From positions 1,612,001-1,676,000 of the forward strand of contig NZ_LN794158.1 in the NCBI RefSeq assembly GCF_000953015.1: a stretch of DNA of 64,000 nucleotides, read 5' to 3'. Shown piece after piece: positions 40,072 to 49,062 of this stretch. Source of the DNA: Candidatus Methylopumilus turicensis. Lineage in GTDB: Bacteria; Pseudomonadota; Gammaproteobacteria; Burkholderiales; Methylophilaceae. The position numbers and the translations under genes were made by a program. Numbering within the stretch: the stretch's first letter is position 1; every line of letters starts with the position of its first letter. A model generated the notes under the pieces. That model worked only from the letters and a program-made list of their open reading frames with translations, was not told where the DNA came from and did no database searches.

Positions 40072-41313
40072 TTACAAAACGCGCTCCATCGCAAACAAGT
40101 CTGCCACCTGCTCACGTTTACGAATTTCATAAACTTTATCCCCATCCACCATGACTTCAGCGGCTCTTGGGCGGGTGTTGTAATTAGAACTCATACTCAT
40201 GCCATAAGCGCCTGCTGACAATACTGCCAATAAATCACCTTGCGCTAAAGCAAGCTTACGGTCGTGACCTAAAAAGTCCCCGCTTTCGCACACAGGGCCA
40301 ACTACTTCGTATACCTGTGCATCTAAGCTTGATTCTTTAACCGCAACAATGTCGTGATAGGCGTCATATAAAGCGGGACGCATTAAATCGTTCATCGCAG
40401 CATCTACAATGGCGAAATTTTTAGATTCTGTATGTTTGAGATACTCCACTTTCGTCAACAATGCGCCCGCGTTACCCACCAATGCACGGCCCGGCTCAAA
40501 CACTAATTTCACTTGTCGGCCAGCCATTTTTTCACGCATGGCTTTTGCATACTCAGCAAAATCAGGCGGCGTTTCATCCACGTAACAAATACCAATCCCG
40601 CCACCTGCATCAATGTGATGAATAGGAATACCTGCAGCCTCAAGCTGGTCAACCAACGCTAATACGCGATCTAAAGCATCTAAGAATGGTGACAACTCCG
40701 TTAATTGCGAACCAATGTGGCAATCCACGCCGTGAATGGCAATGTTTGGCATTTTTGCAGCAGCCTGATAAAGCGCCAACGCCTCTTCGTAAGCCACCCC
40801 AAATTTATTATTCTTAAGCCCTGTTGAAATATATGGATGCGTTTTTGCATCCACATTTGGATTCACACGTAATGAAACTGGTGCAACTTTATTCATGCTG
40901 CCAGCCACGCTATTCAATCGATCTAACTCGCTGGCTGATTCCACATTGAAACAAAAAATACCCGCTTCTAATGCACTCCGCATTTCAGCTTCGGTTTTTC
41001 CTACCCCTGAAAAAACTACTTTGGAAGGGTCGCCACCCGCAGCAATTACCCGTGCTAATTCACCGCCTGAAACAATATCAAAGCCAGCGCCTAATGTTGC
41101 AAACAAACCCAAAATTGCCAAACTAGGATTCGATTTCACCGCAAAACAAACTAAATGGTCCGTTCCTTCGAATCCTGAATCAAAGCGCTTAAACGCTGAA
41201 GTAAGTGCTTCTTTTGAGTACACATACGTCGGTGTGCCAAACTCAGCAGCGATTTTACTTAAAGGGAAATTTTCGGCGTGAAGTTCGCCGTTTTTCATTT
41301 GAAATGGTTGCAT
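40072..41313 (-). CDS. lysA: Diaminopimelate decarboxylase
   Basis: A 413-residue PLP fold-type III enzyme converting meso-diaminopimelate to lysine. The PLP lysine is in FAVKSNPSLAIL, the glycine-rich phosphate loop in HIDAGGGIGICY, and the dimer-interface Cys in GPVCESGDFLGHDR. ATG at 41313 (MQPFQMKNGELHAE) is preferred over a TTG four codons upstream. The lipoprotein gene lptM ends nine bases before this start, so the two are co-transcribed. Confidence 0.96.
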   Translation of the reverse strand: MQPFQMKNGELHAENFPLSKIAAEFGTPTYVYSKEALTSAFKRFDSGFEGTDHLVCFAVKSNPSLAILGLFATLGAGFDIVSGGELARVIAAGGDPSKVVFSGVGKTEAEMRSALEAGIFCFNVESASELDRLNSVAGSMNKVAPVSLRVNPNVDAKTHPYISTGLKNNKFGVAYEEALALYQAAAKMPNIAIHGVDCHIGSQLTELSPFLDALDRVLALVDQLEAAGIPIHHIDAGGGIGICYVDETPPDFAEYAKAMREKMAGRQVKLVFEPGRALVGNAGALLTKVEYLKHTESKNFAIVDAAMNDLMRPALYDAYHDIVAVKESSLDAQVYEVVGPVCESGDFLGHDRKLALAQGDLLAVLSAGAYGMSMSSNYNTRPRAAEVMVDGDKVYEIRKREQVADLFAMERVL

Positions 41314-41321
41314 GAAGAGAC

Positions 41322-41492
41322 TCAAGAAATAACGGTTAGTTGATGCAATTGAGCGTGCGTTTCAGTGTGTGGCACGCTCACGTTTTGCGGATACTTTTTC
41401 TCTGGAATATATAAAGGGCCTTTAATGCCACAAGCGGACAATGCCAAAGTGAGTACCAAACTCAATATGAAACCACGTGCCAATTTGCTCAC
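41322..41492 (-). CDS. lptM: LptM-type lipoprotein (LPS translocon maturation chaperone)
   Basis: A 56-residue lipoprotein starting with GTG at 41492, supported by a GGAGG six bases upstream. The signal peptide ends in the lipobox LALSAC and is followed by the hallmark GIKGPLYIPE of LptM/YifL proteins, which help LptD fold in the outer membrane. A longer reading frame upstream lacks this ribosome-binding site and is rejected. The lptM-lysA order is conserved in proteobacteria. Confidence 0.88.
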   Translation of the reverse strand: MSKLARGFILSLVLTLALSACGIKGPLYIPEKKYPQNVSVPHTETHAQLHQLTVIS

Positions 41493-41561
41493 TTCCAGCC
41501 TCCAATTAAGCCAACATATACATCTAAGAAAGATTGAGAATATTTTAACATAAAGCACTAT

Positions 41562-42113
41562 TTAGCCCTTGCCTTCATCAGCCCGGCCGGGATTCATGCG
41601 CAATAAATAATTGGTCAATATTCCATTCACCACGCCAAATAACAAGGCCGCCGCCATAAAAATAGGCACTAAATAAGCGATACCCGCATGCGGAATCAAC
41701 CACAGCCTGACCAATACAAGCTGCCCCATCATATGTGCGAAGGCTGCCAAAACACTTAAAGCAATCGCGCTAAAAAACCGCCGGGGTAAGTATTGTGCAA
41801 CATAAAGCACGCCCAAACTGAGCAATGCCCCCGATAAACTGAGGGCAAAAGTAGGAGATAAAAAATTACCCAAAATCAAACTACTGGCAAATACGCGCAA
41901 TAAGCTAACCCATACTGCCGTTGCAAAATCAAAACGGTAGAGCACAAATAACGTGATGATATTCGCTAAGCCAGGCTTAACGCCAGGCATGGGCGAGGGC
42001 AAAATCGCCTCAACCAAATGCAAGCCAATCGCCAAAGCTGCTAACTGAGCAATACGATGGTCATCTGCAGATGTATGAATTTCAATCTGCTTATTTTTGG
42101 AAGAGGGTGTCAT
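41562..42113 (-). CDS. Gx transporter family (heptaprenyl diphosphate synthase component I-like) protein
   Basis: A 183-residue membrane protein with about five helices. It carries the Gx/HepT-I-like pattern LVEAILPSPMPGVKPGLANIITLFVLYRFDFATAVWVSLLRVFASSLILGN, close to the S-components of ECF transporters. These proteins are usually found with NusG domain II and ApbE proteins, as here. Its ATG overlaps the stop of the NusG_II gene. Substrate unknown; a role in quinone, flavin or vitamin uptake is possible but not shown. Confidence 0.8.
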   Translation of the reverse strand: MTPSSKNKQIEIHTSADDHRIAQLAALAIGLHLVEAILPSPMPGVKPGLANIITLFVLYRFDFATAVWVSLLRVFASSLILGNFLSPTFALSLSGALLSLGVLYVAQYLPRRFFSAIALSVLAAFAHMMGQLVLVRLWLIPHAGIAYLVPIFMAAALLFGVVNGILTNYLLRMNPGRADEGKG

Positions 42114-42496
42114 CAATAATTCAAACTATCAAAAGGTTTTTCACCGCCCAACAATTCTAAGCTCACTTGATTGGGCAAACAAATCGCGGCCTGCCCTTGA
42201 TGACTCAACCAACCTTGGTGCACACAATATTGATTAGGACATGGCGAATGTGCAAAACGTGCTTTACCGTGATTAATGACGATGCGTGTGATGCCAATCG
42301 GCCCTGGAATATCAATATTGCGATTTTGCGCTAGGCTATAAGTCGCATAAATTTTATCGCCCAATCGAATTTGCAGTTTAGCTGCTGGCTCATGGTGCCA
42401 TAAGGATTTGAATAAATAACCCACAACCATCAGGCCAACGATCATGATGAGCAAATCGCCTAATAAGGGCTTGCTCGATTTGAACGAGCCTTTCAT
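42113..42496 (-). CDS. NusG domain II-containing protein
   Basis: A 127-residue protein with one N-terminal membrane segment (LGDLLIMIVGLMVVGYLF) and an exported NusG_II domain: IRLGDKIYATYSLAQNRNIDIPGPIG and ARFAHSPCPNQYCVHQGWLSHQGQAAICLPNQVSLELLGG. The CPNQYCVHQG segment with conserved Cys is typical. It lies between apbE and the Gx gene with overlapping ends. Function is unknown; family members accompany ApbE and Rnf-like redox systems. Confidence 0.82.
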   Translation of the reverse strand: MKGSFKSSKPLLGDLLIMIVGLMVVGYLFKSLWHHEPAAKLQIRLGDKIYATYSLAQNRNIDIPGPIGITRIVINHGKARFAHSPCPNQYCVHQGWLSHQGQAAICLPNQVSLELLGGEKPFDSLNY

Positions 42497-43524
42497 TATT
42501 GCACTGCAATCTTTTCTGGCTTAGCCAGCCAATGCACATACTGATTCATGGATGCACTCAGTGTGATCTTTCCCTCTGCATCAACGATTAAGTAGTTAGC
42601 CACCCCCATCAGTTTTGCGGCATTTTCACGCTGATCCGGCGCGCTCAAAAATATTGGTTTAGACGCCACATCTGATAACACACCCGCTTGAGGACTTGGC
42701 GGGATTAACACAGTCACTGATTGTGCACTTTGTGTTGGGTAGCCAGTACGCGGATCAATAATATGGCAATAGCGTTTTCCACCTTGCTCGAAGTAACGTT
42801 GATAGTCGCCAGAAGTGCCAATGGCCCAACCACTGGGCAAATCAACCGTTGCCATCGGCTTAGGGGCGCGTGGATGCTGAATGCCCACTCGCCATGACTT
42901 ATCACCATGCTGACCAAGCGCAATGATATTACCGCCAAGATTCACCAGCGCATTGTTGACGCCTTGCTTTTGCAATTCTGCCAACGCTAAATCCAAGGCA
43001 TAGCCTTTGGCATAGCCTCCTAGATCAAGCCGTACAGCTGGATTTAGGCTATAAGCAGCGTGATCTTTAATCACGATGTCCGACATTTGTGGATTGGCAT
43101 GCACCCACTGTTGAATAGCCGCATCGTTAATTTCGACAGGGGTAAATTCATCGCGTTGAAAACCCCAAGCGCCAATCAAACCACCAATCGCAGGATTAAA
43201 TAATCCTTCAGATTGCTTGGATAACACTTGGGCTTGCGTCAGTATTTGGGCAAGTTCTGGGCTAATTTCGACAGGCGTTTTGCCTGCTGTAAAACGTTGA
43301 TTCAGTTTACTAAGTTCGCTATCAGACTGCCAAGCATGATATTGATGATGTAGCCTCTGAAAGTTTTGCAGAATTTGGCTAGTGACGGCATGCGCTTTTT
43401 CTTCTGTTTCGCCATAAATACTAATATCCACCAGCGTACCAAACACATAAGACTGGGTTTGCACCAAAGGCGCTTTGCCACAAGCACTTAAGATGACTGC
43501 GAAAAATAAGACCAAAAATCGCAT
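42496..43524 (-). CDS. apbE: FAD:protein FMN transferase (ApbE), lipoprotein
   Basis: A 342-residue lipoprotein with lipobox VILSAC at residue 15. ApbE covalently attaches FMN to Thr/Ser of redox proteins such as NqrB/C and RnfG, outside the cytoplasmic membrane. Diagnostic segments are VRLDLGGYAKGYALD, NALVNLGGNIIALG and GKRYCHIIDPRTGYPTQSAQSVTVL. It starts 4 bases after gshB ends. No Nqr/Rnf flavoprotein target is encoded in the window. Confidence 0.94.
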   Translation of the reverse strand: MRFLVLFFAVILSACGKAPLVQTQSYVFGTLVDISIYGETEEKAHAVTSQILQNFQRLHHQYHAWQSDSELSKLNQRFTAGKTPVEISPELAQILTQAQVLSKQSEGLFNPAIGGLIGAWGFQRDEFTPVEINDAAIQQWVHANPQMSDIVIKDHAAYSLNPAVRLDLGGYAKGYALDLALAELQKQGVNNALVNLGGNIIALGQHGDKSWRVGIQHPRAPKPMATVDLPSGWAIGTSGDYQRYFEQGGKRYCHIIDPRTGYPTQSAQSVTVLIPPSPQAGVLSDVASKPIFLSAPDQRENAAKLMGVANYLIVDAEGKITLSASMNQYVHWLAKPEKIAVQ

Positions 43525-43528
43525 GAAT

Positions 43529-44461
43529 TTATAACGCTTCTAGAGCATCCATAAACACAGCTGCCGGATTGCATGGGGTTTGTGCCGCAATCTCCACCAT
43601 GCCTGTGGGGCTAGTCACATTAATTTCAGTGAGATGCTCGCCAATGACATCTAAACCAACCAAGAATAAGCCTTTTTCTTTAAGCACTTTGCCAACCGTG
43701 CTAGCAATTTCAAGGTCGCGCTCCGAAAGTTTCTGTGCCACACCGGTTCCACCCGCGGCTAAATTACCCCGGGTTTCGCCAGCCATTGGAATGCGTGCCA
43801 GCGAATAAGGGAGTGGCTCACCATTAATCACAATAATGCGTTTATCGCCTTGCAAAATTTGCGGTAAGTAACGTTGCGCCATGATGGTGCGATTACCGTT
43901 ATCCGTGATCGTTTCAAGAATCACACTAATATTGGGATCTGACTGCGTGAGTCTGAAAATACTAGTACCGCCCATCCCATCAAGCGGCTTCACCACAATG
44001 TCACCATATGACCGTAAAAACTCTCGAATTAAACCGATGTCACGCGCCACTAAAAACTCAGGCGAAAACTGTGGAAAATTCGCGACCGAAAGTTTTTCAT
44101 TCCAATCACGAATGGCGCTTGGGTTATTGAGCACCCGTGCGCCCTGCTTGACGGCCAACTCCAAAAGGTAAGTGGAATATAAAAATTCGTTATCAAATGG
44201 CGGGTCTTTTCGCATCAACACCACATCAAAATCTTGCGGAGCATGTTCAAGATAATCTCCCACCACAAACCAATTCTCATCATCTACAAATTCAAAAGAC
44301 TGCACACGCAAACGCGCTTGCGCTTGGCGTAAAAACAAATCATCTTGGAGTGCCACAAATAATTCATGCCCACGAGCGGCGGCCTCACGCATCATGGCCA
44401 GGCTGCTGTCTTTGTGTGGTTTTAAGGTATGTAAAGAATCAAGAATAAGTGCGATACGCAT
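43529..44461 (-). CDS. gshB: Glutathione synthetase
   Basis: A 310-residue ATP-grasp enzyme adding glycine to gamma-glutamylcysteine. It has VLMRKDPPFDNEFLYSTYLLE, the ATP-grasp block VVKPLDGMGGTSIFRL, GDKRIIVINGEPLPYSLARIP and GLDVIGEHLTEINVTSPTGMVEI. Its ATG overlaps the gshA stop. Glutathione also serves a formaldehyde-oxidation route in some methylotrophs. Confidence 0.96.
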   Translation of the reverse strand: MRIALILDSLHTLKPHKDSSLAMMREAAARGHELFVALQDDLFLRQAQARLRVQSFEFVDDENWFVVGDYLEHAPQDFDVVLMRKDPPFDNEFLYSTYLLELAVKQGARVLNNPSAIRDWNEKLSVANFPQFSPEFLVARDIGLIREFLRSYGDIVVKPLDGMGGTSIFRLTQSDPNISVILETITDNGNRTIMAQRYLPQILQGDKRIIVINGEPLPYSLARIPMAGETRGNLAAGGTGVAQKLSERDLEIASTVGKVLKEKGLFLVGLDVIGEHLTEINVTSPTGMVEIAAQTPCNPAAVFMDALEAL

Positions 44462-45741
44462 TACAAACGCTCCGGGTCGTTTTCTTCTAGCTCAATCGCA
44501 GCCGCGAGCAAGGCTAACCGCGCCACCACACTATAAGCGTAGAAGCGGTTTTTAGCAGTGTCGGGCGCATCGGCGCAATCAGGCGTTGAGCATGGGGTAT
44601 CAAATGCCAATGGCACAAAATGCATGCCTGGCGCATTGAGGTTTTCATCCACGGCTCGACCAGTATGCACGCGGTAAAAACCGCCCACAACAAAGTGGTC
44701 CATCATATAAACCACAGGCTCAGCCACTGCATCATTAATCGTCTCAAAGGTATAAACACCCTCTTGAATGATGACCTCATTCACTTCCATGCCTTCTTTG
44801 ACCACCGCCATTTTATTGCGCTGTTTACGGTTTAGGTCGCGCACATCGTCAGGGCTCTTCACAGTCATAATACCCATGCCATAAGTGCCAGCATCAGCTT
44901 TCACAATCAAAAAAGGCTCTTGTTCTACGCCATACTCTTGATATTTTTGTTGGATTTTAGCGAGCAAAGTTTCCACTTTTGCTGCCATTTCATCTTCGCC
45001 TACGCGCGCCTGAAAATCGACACCACTCGCCGTATCAAAATAAGGATTAATCAACCATTCATCAATGCCTAAAAACGCAGCGAATTGTTCAGCCACTTGG
45101 TTGTAAGCAGAAAAATGTTCAGATTTGCGACGTGTTGCCCAGCCGGCATGCAAAGGTGGAATCAGATTTTGCTCTACCCCTTTCAAAATATCAGGAATAC
45201 CACCTGACAAATCATTATTCAGAAGCACTGCACAACTATCAAACCCCTCTAAAGTGAGGCGATTTTTAACGCGCTTGACTGGCTCCAGCAAAATGGTTTG
45301 GCCCGGCTCAATTTCAATTTGGGTCGGCTCAGTAATTTCAGGATTGATGCTACCAATCCGCACATCCAAACCCGCTTGGCGCAAAATATGCGCAAGAGCA
45401 GCCACGTTACGCAAATAGAAAGTGTTACGTGTATGGTTCTCTGGAATCAGTAATAAGCGATGCGCTTCAGGACAAATCTTTTCAACAGCGACGGTTGCCG
45501 CTTGCACGCACAATGATAAAAAAGCCGGATTAAGATTATTAAATCCGCCTGGAAATAAATTGGTATCCACAGGCGCAAGCTTGAATCCGGCATTACGCAA
45601 ATCTACCGAGGCATAAAATGGCGAGCTATGCTCGAGCCACTGCACACGAAACCAATGCTCAATCTTAGGCATGTTGTCGAGTATATTTTTCTCTAATGCC
45701 AGCAGAGGGCCTTTAAGTGCGGTCGTCAGATGTGGAATCAT
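44461..45741 (-). CDS. gshA: Glutamate-cysteine ligase, proteobacterial GshA type
   Basis: A 426-residue enzyme for the first step of glutathione synthesis. It belongs to the betaproteobacterial GshA family, not the E. coli type, with NAGFKLAPVDTNLFPGGFNNLNPAF, LLIPENHTRNTFYLRNV and VKADAGTYGMGIMTVKSPDDV. The gshA-gshB order with overlapping ends is typical of this family. It is the first gene of the gshA-gshB-apbE-NusG_II-Gx unit. Confidence 0.93.
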   Translation of the reverse strand: MIPHLTTALKGPLLALEKNILDNMPKIEHWFRVQWLEHSSPFYASVDLRNAGFKLAPVDTNLFPGGFNNLNPAFLSLCVQAATVAVEKICPEAHRLLLIPENHTRNTFYLRNVAALAHILRQAGLDVRIGSINPEITEPTQIEIEPGQTILLEPVKRVKNRLTLEGFDSCAVLLNNDLSGGIPDILKGVEQNLIPPLHAGWATRRKSEHFSAYNQVAEQFAAFLGIDEWLINPYFDTASGVDFQARVGEDEMAAKVETLLAKIQQKYQEYGVEQEPFLIVKADAGTYGMGIMTVKSPDDVRDLNRKQRNKMAVVKEGMEVNEVIIQEGVYTFETINDAVAEPVVYMMDHFVVGGFYRVHTGRAVDENLNAPGMHFVPLAFDTPCSTPDCADAPDTAKNRFYAYSVVARLALLAAAIELEENDPERL

Positions 45742-45811
45742 GAATGGGCATATCCAAACAATTAAATTAGCTGCTAATTTTAACGCAGTTATCTATGAAT
45801 CACGCAGATAT

Positions 45812-45842
45812 AAAAAAAGCGAACATTGCTGTCCGCTTTTTT
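45812..45842 (-). terminator. Terminator of the porin-glnK-amtB operon
   Basis: Stem AAAAAAAGCGAACA...TGTCCGCTTTTTT with a single A/C mismatch, 25 bases after the amtB stop. Confidence 0.7.
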
Positions 45843-45866
45843 ATTTACCTCTAGTAACCCATCAGT

Positions 45867-47363
45867 TTAGACATGGTAAGCGCGCTCACCATGTTCACTG
45901 GTGTCTAGACCTTCTCGTTCCATTTCTTCGCTTACACGTAAACCAACAACAAGGTCCACAATCTTGTAAGCCACCACAGCAACCACGGTTGACCAAACAA
46001 CTGTCACGCCCACACCCCAGGCCTGACTAGTCACTTGCGTCAACATATCATAACTGCCAACAGCATTGGCGACGTAGTCGTAAACGCCAGTGCCACCAAA
46101 CGCTGGATTGACCACAATCCCCGTCCCAATCGCACCAACAATACCGCCTACTCCGTGCACACCAAATACATCGAGTGAGTCATCGTAACCAAACCAACTT
46201 TTTACTTTTGATACAAATAAGAAGCAAATGGGTGAAACAACGAGACCCAAAACAATTGCACCCATCGGGCCTGCAAATCCGCACGCTGGCGTAATCGCGA
46301 CCAAGCCTGCAACCGCACCTGAAACACCACCCAACATCGATGGCTTGCCTTTAGTGATCCACTCAACAAAGGTCCAAGAAAGTGTTGCCGCACAGGTTGC
46401 TAGTAAGGTGTTCACGAACACTAGGCCAGCAAACCCTGTCGCTTCTAAATTTGAACCGACGTTGAAACCAAACCAACCCACCCACAATAACGAAGCACCG
46501 ATCATCGTCATCGTTAAGCTATGTGGTGTCATGGCTTCTCTACCATAGCCTAGACGTCTACCAAGCATGATTGAACCAACCAAAGCCGCAATACCCGCGT
46601 TGATATGCACGACTGTGCCGCCAGCAAAATCTAAGGCGCCTTTTTGGAACAAGAAACCTGCACCAGCAGTTGCAGCATCTGCCGCAGCTTTTGTGGTGTA
46701 AGCATCAGGACCTGCCCAGAACCAAACCATGTGAGCAATTGGCAAGTAAGAGAACGTGAACCAAAGCACCACAAATAACAATACCGCTGAAAACTTAATG
46801 CGTTCCGCAAATGCACCAACGATCAGAGCCGGTGTAATGGCAGCAAACGTCATTTGAAAAGCGACATAAATGTATTCAGGAATCACAACACCCTTACTAA
46901 AGGTGCCAACAACTGAATCGGGTGTAATGCCTTGTAAGAACGCTTTAGATAAACCGCCAAAAAAGGCATTGCCATCAGTAAAGGCTACGCTATAACCATA
47001 CAAAGCCCAAAGCACACCGATGAGTGAGAAAATCACAAACGTTTGCATCAAAATTGATAGCATATTCTTACTGCGCACCAAGCCGCCGTAGAATAAACCC
47101 AAACCTGGAATCACCATTAAGGTGACTAAGACGGTTGCCATAATCATCCAAGCGATATCGCCCTTGTTTGAAACTGGCGTCGCGGCAACCTCATCGGCAG
47201 CGACAGGTGCAGCAGGCACAACCGCGGCAGCATCTGTGGCTGGCGCAACTTCAACGGCTGTTGCAACTGCTTTGGTATCATCCGCGTAACTAACACTGGT
47301 AACACCAAATACGCCCAGCCCTAATGCACTAATTAACGCGAGCGTTGATAATAATTTTTTCAT
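45867..47363 (-). CDS. amtB: Ammonium transporter
   Basis: A 498-residue Amt channel. A signal-peptide-like start (MKKLLSTLALISALGLGVFG) and an Ala/Val-rich periplasmic linker precede 11 membrane helices. Signatures include GLGLFYGGLVRSKNMLS, FGAITP-type AFQMTFAAITPALIVGAFAERIKFSA and GTVVHINAGIAALVGS (twin-His pore), and the C-terminal GVGGIVGAIGTGI with a conserved cytoplasmic tail that meets GlnK. AAGGAG precedes ATG 47363; a longer upstream frame overlaps glnK and is rejected. It is the last gene of a sigma-54-driven unit. Confidence 0.96.
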   Translation of the reverse strand: MKKLLSTLALISALGLGVFGVTSVSYADDTKAVATAVEVAPATDAAAVVPAAPVAADEVAATPVSNKGDIAWMIMATVLVTLMVIPGLGLFYGGLVRSKNMLSILMQTFVIFSLIGVLWALYGYSVAFTDGNAFFGGLSKAFLQGITPDSVVGTFSKGVVIPEYIYVAFQMTFAAITPALIVGAFAERIKFSAVLLFVVLWFTFSYLPIAHMVWFWAGPDAYTTKAAADAATAGAGFLFQKGALDFAGGTVVHINAGIAALVGSIMLGRRLGYGREAMTPHSLTMTMIGASLLWVGWFGFNVGSNLEATGFAGLVFVNTLLATCAATLSWTFVEWITKGKPSMLGGVSGAVAGLVAITPACGFAGPMGAIVLGLVVSPICFLFVSKVKSWFGYDDSLDVFGVHGVGGIVGAIGTGIVVNPAFGGTGVYDYVANAVGSYDMLTQVTSQAWGVGVTVVWSTVVAVVAYKIVDLVVGLRVSEEMEREGLDTSEHGERAYHV

Positions 47364-47373
47364 GTCTGTCTCC

Positions 47374-47766
<393 letters not shown>

Positions 47767-47798
47767 TCAAATAGCTTTAAAAATAAAACGCTTTCGGA

Positions 47799-48671
47799 TT
47801 AGAAGCTTTTTGTGATGCCAACAACGAACTTACTTTTATCGACTGTTGATGTGTCAGATGCTTTGTCGAATGATAAGAAGCCTTTATATGCATCGCTGCC
47901 TGTGGTTCCTGTATAAAACGCATTTACTGACCAACCAGCCAAAGTGCCTTCGAATGTTTTTGTAACACCTAACTTGTACCAAGTCCAATCTAAACCAGTA
48001 CTATTTGCAATGGTTTGATGGCCAACTTCGCCAGCTACGTTAATAGCCATAGGGAAATCATAACTAGCACTAGCACTATAGTAATAAGAACCCTTTGTAT
48101 CACCAGTTAAGCCTGCTGATGCATCACCAGCAAAACTTTGACCATTTGGTGGGTTAGTAGCGGCTGTACCTGAGTTGTTTGTGTTCCAGCCGTAAAACTT
48201 AGTTGGCATATAACCGCCTTTAACCATGAACCACTTCCAGCCTAAACTGCCGTACAACTCCAAGGTATTTAGTTTAGATTTTTGATACGCGAATACTGGG
48301 GCTTTAGAAAAATCAGCATCAGGATAGTAGATATATGTTCCACCGATGTCATATTTAAAGTCTGTTGCAAATGTATTGCGGAAGCCAGCAGAGAAATCCA
48401 TCTCTACGTTTGCATTTGGCAACCAATGGCTAGATACGTTAGAGCCCCAAAAACCAACATAAGCGCCCGAAACGTGGTCTGCTTCGATACCAGCTTGCAC
48501 CGCTGGGTTGCCCCAAGTTTGAGACTGACCGCGCCAGATGTAGTCGCTCACCAATGAAACGCTCGTTGGGAATGTCCATGTTGGGGTTGCAGCCGCCGCT
48601 TCAGCAGCCATCACAGCTTGTGATGAGGCCAATGTGCCAAGAACGGCAACAAGTAATAATGATTTACGCAT
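47799..48671 (-). CDS. TorF-family putative porin
   Basis: A 290-residue outer-membrane protein with signal peptide MRKSLLLVAVLGTLASSQAVMAAEA. The mature start has the Gcw_chp/TorF signature TSVSLVSDYIWRGQSQT, followed by alternating aromatic beta-strands and a terminal Phe (VVGITKSF), a usual outer-membrane insertion signal. It is the first gene downstream of a sigma-54 promoter and precedes glnK-amtB, so it may admit nitrogen compounds under nitrogen limitation. Substrate unknown. Confidence 0.88.
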   Translation of the reverse strand: MRKSLLLVAVLGTLASSQAVMAAEAAAATPTWTFPTSVSLVSDYIWRGQSQTWGNPAVQAGIEADHVSGAYVGFWGSNVSSHWLPNANVEMDFSAGFRNTFATDFKYDIGGTYIYYPDADFSKAPVFAYQKSKLNTLELYGSLGWKWFMVKGGYMPTKFYGWNTNNSGTAATNPPNGQSFAGDASAGLTGDTKGSYYYSASASYDFPMAINVAGEVGHQTIANSTGLDWTWYKLGVTKTFEGTLAGWSVNAFYTGTTGSDAYKGFLSFDKASDTSTVDKSKFVVGITKSF

Positions 48672-48731
48672 AATTTTTCCTTTTAATATGAAGTGCAAAA
48701 AAATAAAAACAAAGTTTTACGATTTATATAA

Positions 48732-48747
48732 AGCAATCGCCGTGCCA
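48732..48747 (-). promoter_or_regulatory. Sigma-54 promoter of porin-glnK-amtB
   Basis: Minus strand reads TGGCACG-GCGA-TTGCT, a near-perfect match to TGGCACR-N4-TTGCW. The start point would fall near 48721, about 50 bases before the porin ATG. Confidence 0.9.
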
Positions 48748-48993
48748 ACTTTTAAAGTAGATAAAAACGAAGATTTCAAGTGAGGTGTCATACAAGATAT
48801 CCAACCTCATGTTTTAAATGAGCATTATTAATTTCATTAAAAATTAATAAGTTAGAGCCTAGATGGCACAATGTCGCTAACAAGCTTGCTAGACAAAGAC
48901 CTCGTTAACTAGACGGCCAATGTAAAAAAGTATCAGGGCTTACACAAAGTGCAGCGCCACCTAAATGCACCATTAACTGACAAAAGGCGCATA

Positions 48994-49012
48994 TCGCACC
49001 AATCAAGTGCGA
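48994..49012. promoter_or_regulatory. Candidate NtrC enhancer site
   Basis: TCGCAC-CAATCAA-GTGCGA is a perfect 6-bp palindrome with the GCAC-N7-GTGC spacing of NtrC sites, about 275 bases upstream of the sigma-54 start point. The remaining 48672-49062 spacer (about 390 bases without a gene) shows AT-rich sequence only. Confidence 0.6.
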
Positions 49013-49062
49013 AAGCTTTAGCGTAATATTCGACGGCTTTGTGGGCGGATATTGACTGAGCC

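Noticed and set aside
41493-41558. Longer version of the lptM lipoprotein
   Set aside because: A strong GGAGG precedes the GTG at 41492, and the signal peptide begins there.
48949-48970. Second NtrC site (GTGCA-N12-TGCAC)
   Set aside because: Half-sites are in the wrong orientation and spacing for NtrC.
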